Source: CATQHS01 sp963422655 (lineage in GTDB: Bacteria > Actinomycetota > Acidimicrobiia > Acidimicrobiales > Aldehydirespiratoraceae). From it: a stretch of 64,000 nt of DNA. Of the stretch, positions 53,961 to 62,104 are shown one piece after another. Below the pieces are notes generated by a model. That model ran no database searches and was not told the DNA's origin. It saw only the letters and a list, made by a program, of their open reading frames with translations. The position numbers and the translations under genes were made by a program. Location of the stretch: NCBI GenBank assembly GCA_963422655.1, contig OY730440.1:868001-932000 (forward strand). The letters run 5' to 3'. The first letter of the stretch is position 1. Each line of letters opens with the position of its first letter.

Positions 53961-55067
53961 ATGAGTACCCGGATCGCGGTAGCCGGTTGGTTCGGTTCCG
54001 GCAACCTCGGTGACGAGCTGATCCTGCAAGCCCTGATCCGGGAGTTGAAAATGCGAGGAGCCACCACGGTGGCCGTCTCGATCGACCCCGGTCGCACTGG
54101 CCGCGACCACGGGATCGAAGCCATCGAGCACCGGTCGCCGGTCCAGGCCCGAGCACTAGCCGAAACGTTGAAGCGAACCGACGGGCTGATCGTGACCGGC
54201 GGGATCATCCAGGCCGAGACGTCGCCGTGGAACCTGCCGTTCCACACCGCCCGCCTCCGGGCCTTCCCCTCCACTGCTTCCACGAGAGACCGAGCCGCGG
54301 CCGTCGGCCTGGGAGTGGGTGAGGTCAGAGGACGGCTCGGCCCGGCTTTGGCCCGGGCCGCTCTGGGGCGTTTGGGGACCATCGTGGTCAGAGATCACGC
54401 CTCGGCCCGGCACCTGCAACAGTGGGGGTTGACCGACGTTGCCGTCGGCGCCGATCCGGTGCTGGCCGCTGAGGTGGCGCCGCCGGACCCGAGCGACACC
54501 ATGGCCGTGATCCTGCGGTCACCCAACCGGAGGGGACTGGGCACAGCCGCAGCCAAGTCTCGCGGCCGGGGCCAGAGCCGACGGCACCAGCAATGGACCG
54601 AGGGGATCGCCCGGTCCCTCGATGCCGCCGCCGAGGCCACCGGTCTGGCCACCCGGATGATCGTCTTTCAGCCCGGCCGCGACGACACCCTGCACCGGGC
54701 CGTGGCGGATCGACTCCACGCTCCGGTCGAGGTGACGACCCCAACCCTCGACTCGGTGCTGGCCGAGGTGGGCCGAAGCCGGCTGGTAGTGGCCATGCGT
54801 TACCACGGCGCCATCGCCGCCCTGCTCAACGACCGACCTGCGGTGATGATCGACTACTCGCCCAAGATGGCGGCACTGGCCGGGGAGGGGAACGGGTGGG
54901 CCCCCCTCGTCGATCCCGACCGGCTCGATCCGGCCAGTCTGGTGCAGGCCTGCACCACTGCTCTGGCCCGCCCCCACCTCACCGGGGCGGCCCGGGCCGC
55001 TCTGACAACTCGGCTGGCCGTGAACGGCGCGGCTGTGGAGCGGCTCCTGAACGGCATGGGCTCCTGA
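53961..55067 (+). CDS. Polysaccharide pyruvyl transferase family protein (CsaB-like)
   Basis: 368 residues, a normal length. N-terminal GWFGSGNLGDELILQAL (9-25) is the hallmark of the family; GLIVTGGIIQ follows near 75 and the C-terminal MRYHGAIAALL near 280 completes the GT-B-like fold. The family transfers pyruvate from phosphoenolpyruvate to sugar hydroxyls; CsaB does this on cell-wall polymers that anchor S-layer proteins with SLH domains. A link to surface protein anchoring is possible but not shown. The last codons (LLNGMGS and stop) lie inside a seven-copy 17-bp array that fills the gap to the next gene. Confidence 0.87.
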   Translation: MSTRIAVAGWFGSGNLGDELILQALIRELKMRGATTVAVSIDPGRTGRDHGIEAIEHRSPVQARALAETLKRTDGLIVTGGIIQAETSPWNLPFHTARLRAFPSTASTRDRAAAVGLGVGEVRGRLGPALARAALGRLGTIVVRDHASARHLQQWGLTDVAVGADPVLAAEVAPPDPSDTMAVILRSPNRRGLGTAAAKSRGRGQSRRHQQWTEGIARSLDAAAEATGLATRMIVFQPGRDDTLHRAVADRLHAPVEVTTPTLDSVLAEVGRSRLVVAMRYHGAIAALLNDRPAVMIDYSPKMAALAGEGNGWAPLVDPDRLDPASLVQACTTALARPHLTGAARAALTTRLAVNGAAVERLLNGMGS

Positions 55068-55160
55068 ACGGCATCGGCTCCTGAACGGCATCGGCTCCTG
55101 AACGGCATTGGCTCCTGAACGGCATTGACTCCTGAACGGCATTGGCTCCTGAACGGCATG
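55042..55160 (+). repeat. Seven 17-bp tandem units copying the pyruvyl transferase stop region
   Basis: The unit GGCTCCTGAACGGCATY is repeated seven times without spacers. Units one and two hold the final codons and stop of the upstream gene; the last ends two bases before the likely GTG start of the next gene. Confidence 0.93.
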
Positions 55161-55162
55161 CT

Positions 55163-56161
55163 GTGACTGGTCGGACCAGCCCGGTCGAGCCCCACCGACC
55201 GGCCCGACCGGCCCGATCGGCTCGGCTGCCGAGAGTTCTGCGGGGCGTCTATCTGGTCGCGCTGGCAGTGGCGGTGGTCTGGGTCGTCGCCACCCGAGGA
55301 TCACAAGTGGCCGACCTGATAGGAGCCGCCCGCCCCGGATTGATCGGAGCTTCGCTGCTGGCCGGCTTCGGCCTCATCGGTTTGAGCGCCTGGTTCTGGT
55401 CGGTCAGCCTGCGGATGCTGGACGCCGGGCCGTCCGCAACACCAACCTGGAGCCATCTGGTCCTGGTTACGGCCCGGGCCCTACCCGGCCGCTACGTCCC
55501 CGGTGGAGTGGCCTTCGCTGTCAGCCGGGTGAGCTTGCTGCGCCGGGCCGGGGCCGGAGTGGGCCCGCTGTCGGCCACGGCCGGGCTGGAGATGGCATTG
55601 AGCCTGACCGTTGCCCTGGCATACGGGGTGGTGCTGCTGGGATTTGCGGGCGTATTCCCCGGCGGTCAGGTCTGGGTGGTGACGGTGCTGGCCCTGCTGG
55701 GGATCGGGGCATCACCGACGGTCGGGGGCCGGGCCGTGGCCTGGGTGGCAAACCGCCGGGGCGTCGACATCACCATGACCTGGGGTGGTCACCTACGGCT
55801 GGTAGGAGTATCGGTCGGGTTCTGGACTTGGTCGGCGGCAGCTTTCATGCTGTATCTGAGGGCCTTCCCGGTGACCGACGAGCTCGAGACGGTACGCAGC
55901 GCCGGTGCCTTCATGCTGTCCTGGGGGGTGGGGTTTCTGTCCGTCATCGCCCCCCAGGGGATCGGTGTGGCCGAAGGGAGCCTGGCCGCCCTCTTGGACA
56001 CCCACAGGCTCGGGAACCAAGAGGCCGGGAACCTGACCGACCTGGTAGTGATCCTGGGCGGCTACCGGCTCGTGTTGCTCGTACGGGACCTGATAGCGGC
56101 GGCCGGGGCCGAGATCATAGCCACGGCCCGAGCCCGGCCAGTATCTCCGCCGACGGGCTGA
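55163..56161 (+). CDS. Flippase-like / LPG-synthase-TM-type membrane protein
   Basis: 332 residues from GTG 55163; a TTG at 55142 lies within the repeat array and is less likely. About eight hydrophobic segments, starting LRGVYLVALAVAVVWVVAT. The segment ARALPGRYVPGGVAFAVSR near 110-128 and GVGFLSVIAPQGIGVAEGSL near 255-275 are typical of the lysylphosphatidylglycerol-synthetase transmembrane family, many of which sit in glycan or lipid export clusters. Function here is unknown; position between a pyruvyl transferase and UDP-GlcNAc epimerase suggests glycan transport or lipid-linked intermediates. Its 3' end overlaps the convergent wecB-like gene by 47 bases. Confidence 0.8.
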   Translation: MTGRTSPVEPHRPARPARSARLPRVLRGVYLVALAVAVVWVVATRGSQVADLIGAARPGLIGASLLAGFGLIGLSAWFWSVSLRMLDAGPSATPTWSHLVLVTARALPGRYVPGGVAFAVSRVSLLRRAGAGVGPLSATAGLEMALSLTVALAYGVVLLGFAGVFPGGQVWVVTVLALLGIGASPTVGGRAVAWVANRRGVDITMTWGGHLRLVGVSVGFWTWSAAAFMLYLRAFPVTDELETVRSAGAFMLSWGVGFLSVIAPQGIGVAEGSLAALLDTHRLGNQEAGNLTDLVVILGGYRLVLLVRDLIAAAGAEIIATARARPVSPPTG

Positions 56162-57239
56162 CCTCGGGAATCCGGACCGGTCGGCGGTATCGCTCGGGGT
56201 CGGCCAAGAAGTCCCCGGTGACGACCGGGTCGTAGCGGCTCAGCACCACGTTGCCGCCCAGACCGTCGTCCCGGTCGGTCCGATCCCGCCACAGCAGCGT
56301 GGGGACGCCGAGCAGGGCGCATTCCTCCTGGATCGAGCCCCCGTCGGTGATCACGAAGGGGGCAGCGGCCAGCATGGCCAAGAACTCGTCATGGGGGACC
56401 AGACCGGTCAGCTCCACCCCGGCCCGGGCCAACCGGTCCGAAGACTTACCGGCCAAGGCTCGCTCGGTCGGTCCGTGCCGAACCCAGCGGACCGGCTCGG
56501 ATCGGGCCAGATCCACTGCCGTCTCGACCAATCCCTGAAGGCGGGCCCGGCGGTGGAGATTCTCCACCCGGTGCATAGTGATCACAGCGGGCCCGGCCGG
56601 CCCGTCACCTGCCTGTATCCCGTCTGCCTGCATCCCGTCACCCGCCTGTATATTGCCGGGCTCGGTACCGGGCCCAGCGGCGCGCACCGTTTCGAGGATG
56701 GTGTTACCGGACTGGACCACGATCCGGCCCTTGACGCCCTGATCCGCGAGGTTGGCAGCCGCCCGGGCGTCAGGTGCGAACAACACGTCGGCCAGCCGCC
56801 CCACCGTCACCCGGATGATCTCCTCGGGGAAAGGATGAAACCAGCGATGAGAACGCAGGCCCGCCTCCACGTGGGCCAAGGCCAGACCGGCCCGTTTGGC
56901 CATCAGCGCGCTCAGCAGAGTCGTTGGTGTATCGCCATGGACCACGCACACTCCCCGATGCCCGGCGAACACGCCACGACGCAACCGGGTCGGTGAAACG
57001 AGACGCCGGGCCAGGCTCCAGCCCCACCGCAGCGCTTCCGGCACGGAGGTGACGTCGTGGTGGCCGCCCAGCTCCAGATCGGGGGCGGGTAAACCCAGTT
57101 CGGCCCGCAAGGAAGCCCCGATCCGGGCGTGCTGACCCGAATCGATTAGTCGATGAGCGACTCCCTCGGTCTGCATCAGCCCCAGCAACGGGGCCATCTT
57201 TATGTACTGAGCCTTCGTACCGACGAAGATGTGGATCAA
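56115..57239 (-). CDS. wecB: UDP-N-acetylglucosamine 2-epimerase family
   Basis: 374 residues. Family landmarks are VVHGDTPTTL near 99, HVEAGLRSH near 122, GNTILETV near 178, TMHRVENLHRRARL near 220, and ITDGGSIQEECALLGVPTL near 300-318 forming the UDP-binding C-terminal domain. The enzyme interconverts UDP-GlcNAc and UDP-ManNAc for surface polymers. The opening MIHIFVGTKAQYIKMAPL supports the ATG at 57239. An extra stretch around residues 195-213 (GDGMQADGIQAGDG) is made of short repeats and lies in the loop between the two domains. Likely co-transcribed with the membrane protein gene upstream (7-base gap). Confidence 0.9.
   Translation of the reverse strand: MIHIFVGTKAQYIKMAPLLGLMQTEGVAHRLIDSGQHARIGASLRAELGLPAPDLELGGHHDVTSVPEALRWGWSLARRLVSPTRLRRGVFAGHRGVCVVHGDTPTTLLSALMAKRAGLALAHVEAGLRSHRWFHPFPEEIIRVTVGRLADVLFAPDARAAANLADQGVKGRIVVQSGNTILETVRAAGPGTEPGNIQAGDGMQADGIQAGDGPAGPAVITMHRVENLHRRARLQGLVETAVDLARSEPVRWVRHGPTERALAGKSSDRLARAGVELTGLVPHDEFLAMLAAAPFVITDGGSIQEECALLGVPTLLWRDRTDRDDGLGGNVVLSRYDPVVTGDFLADPERYRRPVRIPEVSPSAEILAGLGPWL
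56601..56652 (-). repeat. In-frame 15/18-bp repeats inside the epimerase gene
   Basis: Three related units (CCCGTCACCTGCCTGTAT, CCCGTCTGCCTGCAT, CCCGTCACCCGCCTGTAT on the plus strand) encode the Gln-Ala-Gly-Asp-Gly type insert of the epimerase. All lengths are multiples of three. Confidence 0.8.
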
Positions 57240-57246
57240 ACCGGAC

Positions 57247-57795
57247 TCAAACGCCAGCCGCCGTGCGTCTCAGCTCGATCAAGGCGGCCTCACCTGCTGC
57301 CAGTGGTACCGGCCGATGGGGATGGAGCACGCGCACTTTTGTCTTCTGCTCGGAGAGATCCTGCTCAGAGAGATCCTGCTCGGAGAGCTTCTGCTCGGAG
57401 ATCAGGCGACGACGACGAAGCGAAGCATAGATGAAGCCCAACAGGCCGATATCGGCCAGCACGTGGACGATCAACCCGGGCCAGCCGATGACGGAACCGA
57501 TCATGAGCGACCCCAGAGCTGTCACGATCAGTGCCAGCACCACCTGGGACCGGCGGCGAGCGGCTTGGGCCGAGGTGATCGGGGGGGCCAACACTCCGGG
57601 TGTGCGGTTGGTCGAACCCAGCATCTCCCCATGGACCCGAGCTGCTCTGGTCGACCCGCCCAGAGAGCGGAGGCTTCGACGGAAGGATTCGATTTCGTTA
57701 CCTCGGGATGCCGAAGTGGAGCGACCATCCCGCAACCACACAACCACGTAGGCCGACCAGGCTCCGATCACGATGAGCAGAATGATCAGTACCAC
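57247..57795 (-). CDS. Unknown small membrane protein with two membrane regions
   Basis: 182 residues. An N-terminal hydrophobic helix (MVLIILLIVIGAWSAYVVVW) is followed by a basic soluble stretch (RRSLRSLGGSTRAARVHGEM), then a second hydrophobic region around 88-125 (VVLALIVTALGSLMIGSVIGW; LIVHVLADIGLLGFIYA) and a charged C-terminal tail with LSEQD repeats. Topology would be one N-terminal helix and a hairpin of two. I do not recognise a named family. It lies seven bases upstream of the epimerase gene in the same direction, so a role at the envelope is plausible but unproven. Confidence 0.7.
   Translation of the reverse strand: MVLIILLIVIGAWSAYVVVWLRDGRSTSASRGNEIESFRRSLRSLGGSTRAARVHGEMLGSTNRTPGVLAPPITSAQAARRRSQVVLALIVTALGSLMIGSVIGWPGLIVHVLADIGLLGFIYASLRRRRLISEQKLSEQDLSEQDLSEQKTKVRVLHPHRPVPLAAGEAALIELRRTAAGV
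57346..57390 (-). repeat. Three to four 15-bp coding units (LSEQD)
   Basis: CTGCTCGGAGAGATC and variants repeat on the plus strand, encoding LSEQK, LSEQD, LSEQD, LSEQK in the cytoplasmic tail of the unknown membrane protein. A partial fourth unit runs to about 57402. Confidence 0.88.
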
Positions 57796-57796
57796 T

Positions 57797-57918
57797 CGTC
57801 AGCCAACCTCACGAACGTCAGCCAACCTCACGAACTCGCGGGCCAGCCATGCCGACTCATCCTGCACGGTGGCTCATCCTGCACGGTGGCTCATGTTGCA
57901 CGCTGGCTCATGTTGCAT
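57797..57918 (-). repeat. Two minisatellites upstream of the membrane protein gene
   Basis: CGTCAGCCAACCTCACGAA occurs twice (57797-57834). CTCATCCTGCACGGTGG and its variants occur four times (57856-57918, the last partial). They occupy most of the 185-base gap between moaC and the gene at 57795; on the minus strand each 17-bp unit includes AGGATGAG, a potential ribosome site with ATG. No gene is seen in the gap. Confidence 0.85.
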
Positions 57919-57980
57919 TTGTACTCGCAATGAAATCTGAATGCAACAATCTTGGCATCGTCGGCTCGGCATCGTCGGAA

Positions 57981-58469
57981 TCATATTCGAGGCTGGTCGC
58001 GGCGATAGGAGCCCGAACGGCCGCCCGTCTTCTCCCACAGAGCGATCTCACCGATTGTCATGGACCGGTCCAGGGACTTGCACATGTCATAGATGGTCAG
58101 CGCCGCCACGCTGCAGGCCGTGAGGGCCTCCATCTCCACTCCGGTGCGATCCACTGTCTCGACTCGGGCTTCGATCTCGACCGATTCCGCGCCGATCTCG
58201 AAGTTCACGAACACCGACCCCACCATCAGCGGGTGGCACAAAGGTATGAGATCGGCGGTGCGCTTGGCCGCCTGGATCCCAGCTACTCGGGCCACGGCCA
58301 ACACGTCTCCCTTTTTGACGGTGCCTCCGGAGACGGCTCGAGCCGTCTCGGGGGTCATGGCGACCTGAGCCCGAGCGATGGCCCGCCGATGAGTGGGGTC
58401 CTTGGGGGTGACATCGACCATGCGGGCTCGCCCGGCTGGATCGAGATGCGTAAACCCTGCCTCTGTCAT
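57981..58469 (-). CDS. moaC: Cyclic pyranopterin monophosphate synthase
   Basis: 162 residues, the normal length. MVDVTPKDPTHRRAIARA at the N-terminus, then KKGDVLAVARVAGIQAAKRT, LIPLCHPL and GVEMEALTACSVAALTIYDMCK in the centre are diagnostic; the conserved Lys and Asp of the active site are in SLDRSM and the MCK segment. MoaC converts the MoaA product to cyclic pyranopterin monophosphate. It lies downstream of moaA on the minus strand, separated by a four-copy 20-bp repeat that ends at the base before the ATG. Confidence 0.97.
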   Translation of the reverse strand: MTEAGFTHLDPAGRARMVDVTPKDPTHRRAIARAQVAMTPETARAVSGGTVKKGDVLAVARVAGIQAAKRTADLIPLCHPLMVGSVFVNFEIGAESVEIEARVETVDRTGVEMEALTACSVAALTIYDMCKSLDRSMTIGEIALWEKTGGRSGSYRRDQPRI

Positions 58470-58549
58470 AGCCAGAGCCTAGGTGTAATAGCCAGAGCCT
58501 AGGTGTAATAGCCAGAGCCTAGGTGTAATAGCCAGAGCCTAGGTGTACC
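58470..58549 (-). repeat. Four 20-bp tandem units between moaA and moaC
   Basis: AGCCAGAGCCTAGGTGTAAT repeats four times (last unit ends CC). The array abuts the moaC start codon, so the moaC ribosome-binding region is made of repeat sequence. No clear Shine-Dalgarno lies in the unit. Confidence 0.92.
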
Positions 58550-58558
58550 AGATGCCGG

Positions 58559-59542
58559 TCAGCCGCCGATCTGCGACATCGAACGGTGGGGCCGGATGAA
58601 GTGCACCTGGTTGATCTGGTGACCGGCCCACTTGGACGCAACCGACGCCCTGATAGCGGCTGCGACCTCGTCGTCGTCGGCGCCACCACGCAACAGTCCC
58701 CGAAGATCGGTCTCGGTTGTGGCGAACAGGCAGTTGCGGAACTGGCCGTCGGCAGTGAGTCGCACCCGGTCACAGGTCGAGCAGAACGACTCGCTGACCG
58801 AGGCCACGATGCCGACCGAACCCCGCCCGTCACTGAACCGGTAGCGGGTGGCAGGAGCCGAAGTCCGGCCGATGGGCTCGACCGGATGGACGTCGTCGAT
58901 GCGAGCCCGGATCTCCGCCACCCCAACGACGGTCTCGCTGGTCCAGGCTCCATCAGCGTCCAATGGCATGAACTCGATGAAACGAACCTCCACCCCTCGG
59001 TCCCGTCCGAAGGTCACGAAGTCGGCGATCTCGCCGTCGTTGACGCCTCGGATCACCACGCAATTGACCTTGACCGGATCGAAACCGGCTTCGACGGCGG
59101 CATCGATACCGGCCAGCACCCGGCTCAGGTCGGCGCCGCGGGTCATCTCGGCGAACCGGTCGGGTCGCAGCGAGTCACAGGAAATGTTGATCCGCCTCAG
59201 ACCGGCCCTCCGCAACTCGCCGGCCAGCAACGGCAGCGACACCCCGTTGGTGGTCAGAGCCAGATCCACCTCCAGCCCGGCCAGCATCCCCACCAGCACC
59301 GGCAGGCGGGCCCGCACCGTGGGCTCGCCCCCGGTCAGGCGGATGCTGTTCACGCCGTATCGCTCGACCAAGAGCCGGGCCACCCTTTCGATTTCTTCGA
59401 ACGTGAGCAGGTCGTCACGGGGCAGCCAATCCAGGCCCTCGGCCGGCATGCAGTAAGTGCAGCGGAAGTTGCACCGGTCCGTCACCGAGATCCTCAGGTC
59501 TCGGTGCACCCGGCCGAAACCGTCGATCAGCCCTGTCGTCAT
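58559..59542 (-). CDS. moaA: GTP 3',8-cyclase, radical SAM
   Basis: 327 residues. The radical-SAM cluster is CxxxCxxC at Cys24, Cys28, Cys31 (TDRCNFRCTYC), the second cluster near the C-terminus is FCSTCDRVRLTADGQFRNC, and the protein ends in the Gly-Gly tail (SQIGG) needed for activity. TGGEPTVR near 70 binds SAM. MoaA with MoaC carries out the first step of molybdenum cofactor synthesis. The start ATG 59542 is the first of four tandem copies of the same 17-bp start region. Confidence 0.97.
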   Translation of the reverse strand: MTTGLIDGFGRVHRDLRISVTDRCNFRCTYCMPAEGLDWLPRDDLLTFEEIERVARLLVERYGVNSIRLTGGEPTVRARLPVLVGMLAGLEVDLALTTNGVSLPLLAGELRRAGLRRINISCDSLRPDRFAEMTRGADLSRVLAGIDAAVEAGFDPVKVNCVVIRGVNDGEIADFVTFGRDRGVEVRFIEFMPLDADGAWTSETVVGVAEIRARIDDVHPVEPIGRTSAPATRYRFSDGRGSVGIVASVSESFCSTCDRVRLTADGQFRNCLFATTETDLRGLLRGGADDDEVAAAIRASVASKWAGHQINQVHFIRPHRSMSQIGG

Positions 59543-59595
59543 CGCAGCCCTGTCGTCATCGCAGCCCTGTCGTCATCGCAGCCCTGTCGTCATCG
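59528..59595 (-). repeat. Four 17-bp copies of the moaA start codon region
   Basis: CAGCCCTGTCGTCATCG repeats at 59528, 59545, 59562 and 59579. On the minus strand each carries an ATG (59542, 59559, 59576, 59593). Since 17 is not a multiple of three, each upstream ATG opens a six-codon frame (MTTGLR) whose stop TGA overlaps the next ATG as ATGA. The array spans nearly the whole gap to moeA. Confidence 0.95.
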
Positions 59596-59603
59596 AGGTC
59601 AGG

Positions 59604-60797
59604 TTAGAGCAGGATGATCTCGACCGGGTCGCCGGGGCCGATCTCAGCCCCGTCCGGTACCACGGCCAGAGCATCGGCTCGGGCCATGGACAAGAGCTGG
59701 TGCGAGCCCTGACCACCTGAGGAAGCCACCCGCCACCGGCCCTGCCGGTCGGGACGAGCCGACACTCGCATGTAGTGGGTCTTACCGTCGGGGCGGTGCC
59801 TGAGATGGTCGGTGCTCACGGCCGGAACCAGTTCGGGGCCCAAGCTCTGGTGACCGGCCATGGCCCGAAGCGCCGGCTTGGCCAGCAGCTCGAAGCTCAC
59901 CATCGACGACACCGGATTGCCGGGCAGGCCGAACACGGGCGTGCCCTCCACCAACCCGAAGGCGAAAGGCTTGGCCGGCTTGATAGCGATCTGCATCCAG
60001 GCCATGTCACCGATCCGGTCCAGCACCGCCTTCACGTAGTCGTAGTCGCCCATCGATACCCCACCCGAGGACAAGATGGCGTCGCAATGCCCGGCTCCGC
60101 CCCGCAGGACCGCCTCGATGTCGGCTTCACGGTCGGCGGCGATACCGAGATCCACTCCGGAGAAACCGGCCTCGTCCACCAGCCCCAGCAGGGTGTGGCG
60201 GTTGGAGTCGTGGATCTGTCCTCGCCTCAGAGGGCCGGGCCCATCTACCAACTCGTCTCCAGTGGACACCACCCCCACCCGGGGTCGGGGATGGACCGTC
60301 ACCTCGTACACGCCGATGCCGGCCAGCACTCCGAGATGGCCCGGTGAGAGGACAGTGCCGGTGCCGAACACCTCTTGGCCCGCTTCGACATCCTCTCCGG
60401 GACTGCGCACGTGGTTGCCGGGATCGACCGTGATCTCGACTTCGACCCAGCCTTGGTGGACCCGGGTCCTCTCCACCATCACCACTGCGTCGGCGCCGAG
60501 CGGCATCGGCGCTCCGGTCATTACCCGAGCGGTCTGACCGGGGCCGACCTCCACGTCACCGGTATCACCGGCGGCGATGGAGCCGACCAATTCGAGCATC
60601 ACCGGGGCGGGGGCCGTGTCCATGGCTCGGACCGCGAATCCGTCCATGGCGGTGTTGGCAAAAGCCGGCACCGGCTCGGTCGAGGTCACAGATCGAGCCA
60701 GCACCAGTCTCCGAGCCTCCCTGATCGGCACGGCGCGAGCCGGCAGTAGCGGGGTTCGGCCCAACACATGGTCCTGGGCTTCCGACAGCGGGATCAC
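59604..60797 (-). CDS. moeA: Molybdopterin molybdenumtransferase
   Basis: 397 residues, normal length. NTAMDGFAVRAMDT near 45-58 and GAPMPLGADAVVMVERT near 94-110 are the N-terminal domain signatures; the central domain has GVVSTGDELVD and SSGGVSMGDYDYVK (MPT-binding); LPGNPVSSMVSFELL follows. MoeA inserts molybdate into adenylated molybdopterin. It is the first gene of the minus-strand Moco cluster (moeA, moaA, moaC) and would serve the two molybdoenzymes of this window. Confidence 0.96.
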   Translation of the reverse strand: MIPLSEAQDHVLGRTPLLPARAVPIREARRLVLARSVTSTEPVPAFANTAMDGFAVRAMDTAPAPVMLELVGSIAAGDTGDVEVGPGQTARVMTGAPMPLGADAVVMVERTRVHQGWVEVEITVDPGNHVRSPGEDVEAGQEVFGTGTVLSPGHLGVLAGIGVYEVTVHPRPRVGVVSTGDELVDGPGPLRRGQIHDSNRHTLLGLVDEAGFSGVDLGIAADREADIEAVLRGGAGHCDAILSSGGVSMGDYDYVKAVLDRIGDMAWMQIAIKPAKPFAFGLVEGTPVFGLPGNPVSSMVSFELLAKPALRAMAGHQSLGPELVPAVSTDHLRHRPDGKTHYMRVSARPDRQGRWRVASSGGQGSHQLLSMARADALAVVPDGAEIGPGDPVEIILL

Positions 60798-60840
60798 CCC
60801 CAGACCGTAGCGGCTACGGGTCCGCTCGTCCGAAGCGAGC

Positions 60841-61530
60841 TCAGTCCGGTCCGGTTCGGCGGAGCCGTTGTTCCCGGCCTCGAACCAGACGGCTGATGTT
60901 GGCCCGGTGACGGATCACCACTACGCCGCTAGCCGCTACGGCCACCACGATCTCAGGGCCGGGCCATCCCGCCCCGGCAACCAGGAGCGGATAGGCAACG
61001 ACCGCGGCCAGCGAACCCAGTGCCGCTATCCGGGTCAGCTTCACCACGATCACGAACAGGGCGGCGCAGGCCAGTCCGATGGCCGGGGCGAGCACCAGCG
61101 CGCCCCCGCCCATGGTGGCCATGCCCTTGCCTCCCCGAAACTTTCTGGTCACGGGCCAGACGTGACCGGCCACAGCCCCCAGCCAGGCCACTGCGGCCAC
61201 GAGCGAATCCCCCCACCAAAGTACGGCCAGAGTGGGAACGAAACCCTTGGCCATGTCACCAAGCACGACCACCAGTCCGGCCAGCTTGCCGCCCAGCCGG
61301 TACACGTTGGAGGCGCCCGGGTTGCCCGATCCCTCCCGCCTGGGGTCGCGGCCGATCCGGCGCCCAACCAACGACGCGGTCGGGAACATGCCGACCAGGT
61401 AGCCGATGGCCGCGGCGACGACCGCGGCCACGACGGCGCCGGCCGAGATATCACCGAACACGGCGGCCACAGGAGCGGCCATGCTCAGGACGCGATCAGG
61501 GATCGAGGCTGGCATGATCAAAACTGGCAA
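60841..61530 (-). CDS. plsY: Glycerol-3-phosphate acyltransferase PlsY
   Basis: 229 residues with the three conserved cytoplasmic loops: GSGNPGASNVYRLGG near 68-82, KFRGGKGMATMGG near 131-143, and VVIRHRANISRLVRG near 205-219. About six membrane helices. PlsY transfers the acyl group of acyl-phosphate to glycerol-3-phosphate, the first step of phospholipid synthesis, in the inner membrane. The start at 61530 gives a somewhat long N-terminus; internal ATGs five and seventeen codons downstream are alternatives. Confidence 0.93.
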   Translation of the reverse strand: MPVLIMPASIPDRVLSMAAPVAAVFGDISAGAVVAAVVAAAIGYLVGMFPTASLVGRRIGRDPRREGSGNPGASNVYRLGGKLAGLVVVLGDMAKGFVPTLAVLWWGDSLVAAVAWLGAVAGHVWPVTRKFRGGKGMATMGGGALVLAPAIGLACAALFVIVVKLTRIAALGSLAAVVAYPLLVAGAGWPGPEIVVAVAASGVVVIRHRANISRLVRGREQRLRRTGPD

Positions 61531-61593
61531 TTACAGTTAACTTTTCTATCTTATGGTGCCGCCCCTCAGGAGGCGCCGGTATCATCGGGCGCC

Positions 61594-61998
61594 ATGCCGA
61601 TGTACGACTACCGGTGCGACCGCTGCGGGACGCAATTCGAGGTCCGCCAGTCGTTCACGGACGACGCCCTGAAGGTGTGTCCGTCCCGGGACGGGCCGAC
61701 GGCTTGCACCGCCCCCGGCCAGGGACCGGTCAAGAAGGTCTTCACCGGGGTGGGCATCTTATTCAAAGGTGACGGGTTCTACAAGAACGACCATGGCAGC
61801 AACGCCAGCGGCCGGAAAAAGGACCGCGAAGCCGCCTCCGTATCCGACGTTTCCAGCCCCGACTCGAGTTCTGACTCGGGATCGGGTTCGGGATCGACCA
61901 GCTCCGAGTCCACCCCGTCCAAGCCGGCCGGATCCGAGTCGACCGACACCAAGACAACCCGATCGAAATCTCCCATCCCGCAGCCGGCCTCGTCATAA
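61594..61998 (+). CDS. FmdB-type zinc ribbon protein with long Ser-rich tail
   Basis: 134 residues from ATG 61594 (MPMYDYRCDRCGTQFEVRQSF), the standard opening of the family; a longer upstream frame is antisense to plsY. The first zinc knuckle CDRC is intact (residues 8-11). The usual second CPxC is altered: CPSRDG followed at a distance by CTAPG. GVGILFKGDGFYKND near 50-64 is the family's conserved ending. Residues 70-134 are a low-complexity Ser/Asp/Thr/Lys tail. Function of this group is unknown; it is often called a putative regulatory protein. An AGGAGG lies 21 bases before the start, further than usual. Confidence 0.85.
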   Translation: MPMYDYRCDRCGTQFEVRQSFTDDALKVCPSRDGPTACTAPGQGPVKKVFTGVGILFKGDGFYKNDHGSNASGRKKDREAASVSDVSSPDSSSDSGSGSGSTSSESTPSKPAGSESTDTKTTRSKSPIPQPASS

Positions 61999-62104
61999 CC
62001 GGACCGGCTGCCGCTTCCTCCGAGGCTTCCCGAGCTGACAAAAGCCAGTAGTCGGCAAGCCTAGAACTCGCAGGCCAGAAGCTGGCCAGTAACCGACAGG
62101 GGAA

